Below are positions 36,573 through 36,673 of a DNA stretch of 36,673 bases, piece after piece (position 1 is the stretch's first letter; every line of letters starts with the position of its first letter). The position numbers and the translations under genes are program-made. The notes under the pieces are model-generated. The model did not search any database. It was not told the origin of the DNA and was given only the letters and a program-made list of their open reading frames with translations. Where the stretch lies: NCBI GenBank assembly GCA_017522125.1, contig JAFXAC010000056.1, positions 1-36,673 of the forward strand, in the 5' to 3' direction. Source of the DNA: Clostridia bacterium (GTDB lineage Bacteria; Bacillota; Clostridia; Oscillospirales; CAG-272).

Positions 36573-36673
36573 ATGGCAAAGGCTAAATTTGAAAGAACAA
36601 AACCCCACGTTAACATTGGTACCATCGGTCACGTTGACCATGGTAAGACCACCACTACCGCTGCTATCACCAA
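36573..36673 (+). CDS. tuf: Elongation factor Tu, 3'-truncated by window end
   Basis: Only the first 33 codons are present, starting [19 protein letters not shown] and containing the P-loop GHVDHGKT at residues 19-26, which is unmistakable for EF-Tu. TGGAGGAAA precedes the ATG. The 53-base gap after fusA is AT-rich, and I find no clear promoter or terminator in it, so it is probably read from the fusA transcript. Confidence 0.96.

Overview
This window reads as a chromosomal segment of a low-to-mid GC Gram-positive anaerobe of the class Clostridia (Bacillota). The reasons are the AddAB recombination nuclease instead of RecBCD, a pyrophosphate-type phosphofructokinase, a class B sortase, a probable YtvI-type sporulation membrane protein, strong AGGAGG ribosome binding sites, sigma-A promoters with TTGACA/TATAAT boxes and U-tract terminators. 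I cannot name a genus. No phage, plasmid, CRISPR, rRNA or tRNA gene is visible. Most of the window is housekeeping and cell-envelope genes; the least explained parts are intergenic palindrome clusters and one small regulatory locus.

Layout: (1) 1-1988, + strand: a 5'-truncated pfp gene and a short-chain dehydrogenase, followed by an array of nested palindromes and direct repeats (1989-2220) and a bidirectional terminator. (2) 10736-2379, - strand: one operon driven by a good promoter at 10767-10795, holding a QueG-like iron-sulfur protein, an unknown two-helix membrane protein, addB and addA. (3) 10911-14480, + strand: a membrane-anchored HtrA protease followed by an OmpR-type response regulator and its histidine kinase, ending in a strong terminator; this looks like an envelope-stress unit. 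(4) 14575-20194, + strand: a strong promoter, sortase B, an RlmA-like rRNA methyltransferase, a family 2 glycosyltransferase, a secreted C39-like cysteine peptidase and a CNNM/CorC-type membrane protein. (5) A 226-bp element with 15-bp terminal inverted repeats (20196-20421), then a transglutaminase-like protein and a BadF/N-acetylglucosamine-kinase-like protein, closed by a bidirectional terminator. (6) 22783-24065: an S24-type (LexA/CI-like) repressor divergent from a small membrane protein, sharing a 170-bp control region with repeated TTTTCC half-sites. (7) A YtvI/AI-2E family membrane protein on the - strand, divergent from the transcription-translation cluster. (8) 25258-36673, + strand: rpoB, rpoC, rpsL, rpsG, fusA and the first 33 codons of tuf, with separate consensus promoters before rpoB and before rpsL.

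How the parts fit: regions 3 to 5 together suggest surface maintenance (quality-control protease, two-component sensor, sortase, secreted peptidase, glycosyltransferase, amino-sugar kinase). Region 8 is the growth machinery. The most interesting observations are the two palindrome-rich intergenic elements, a similar palindrome inside a coding sequence, the S24 repressor locus, and a natural arginine in ribosomal protein S12 at a streptomycin-resistance position. I did not find convincing evidence for a wholly new multi-gene system.
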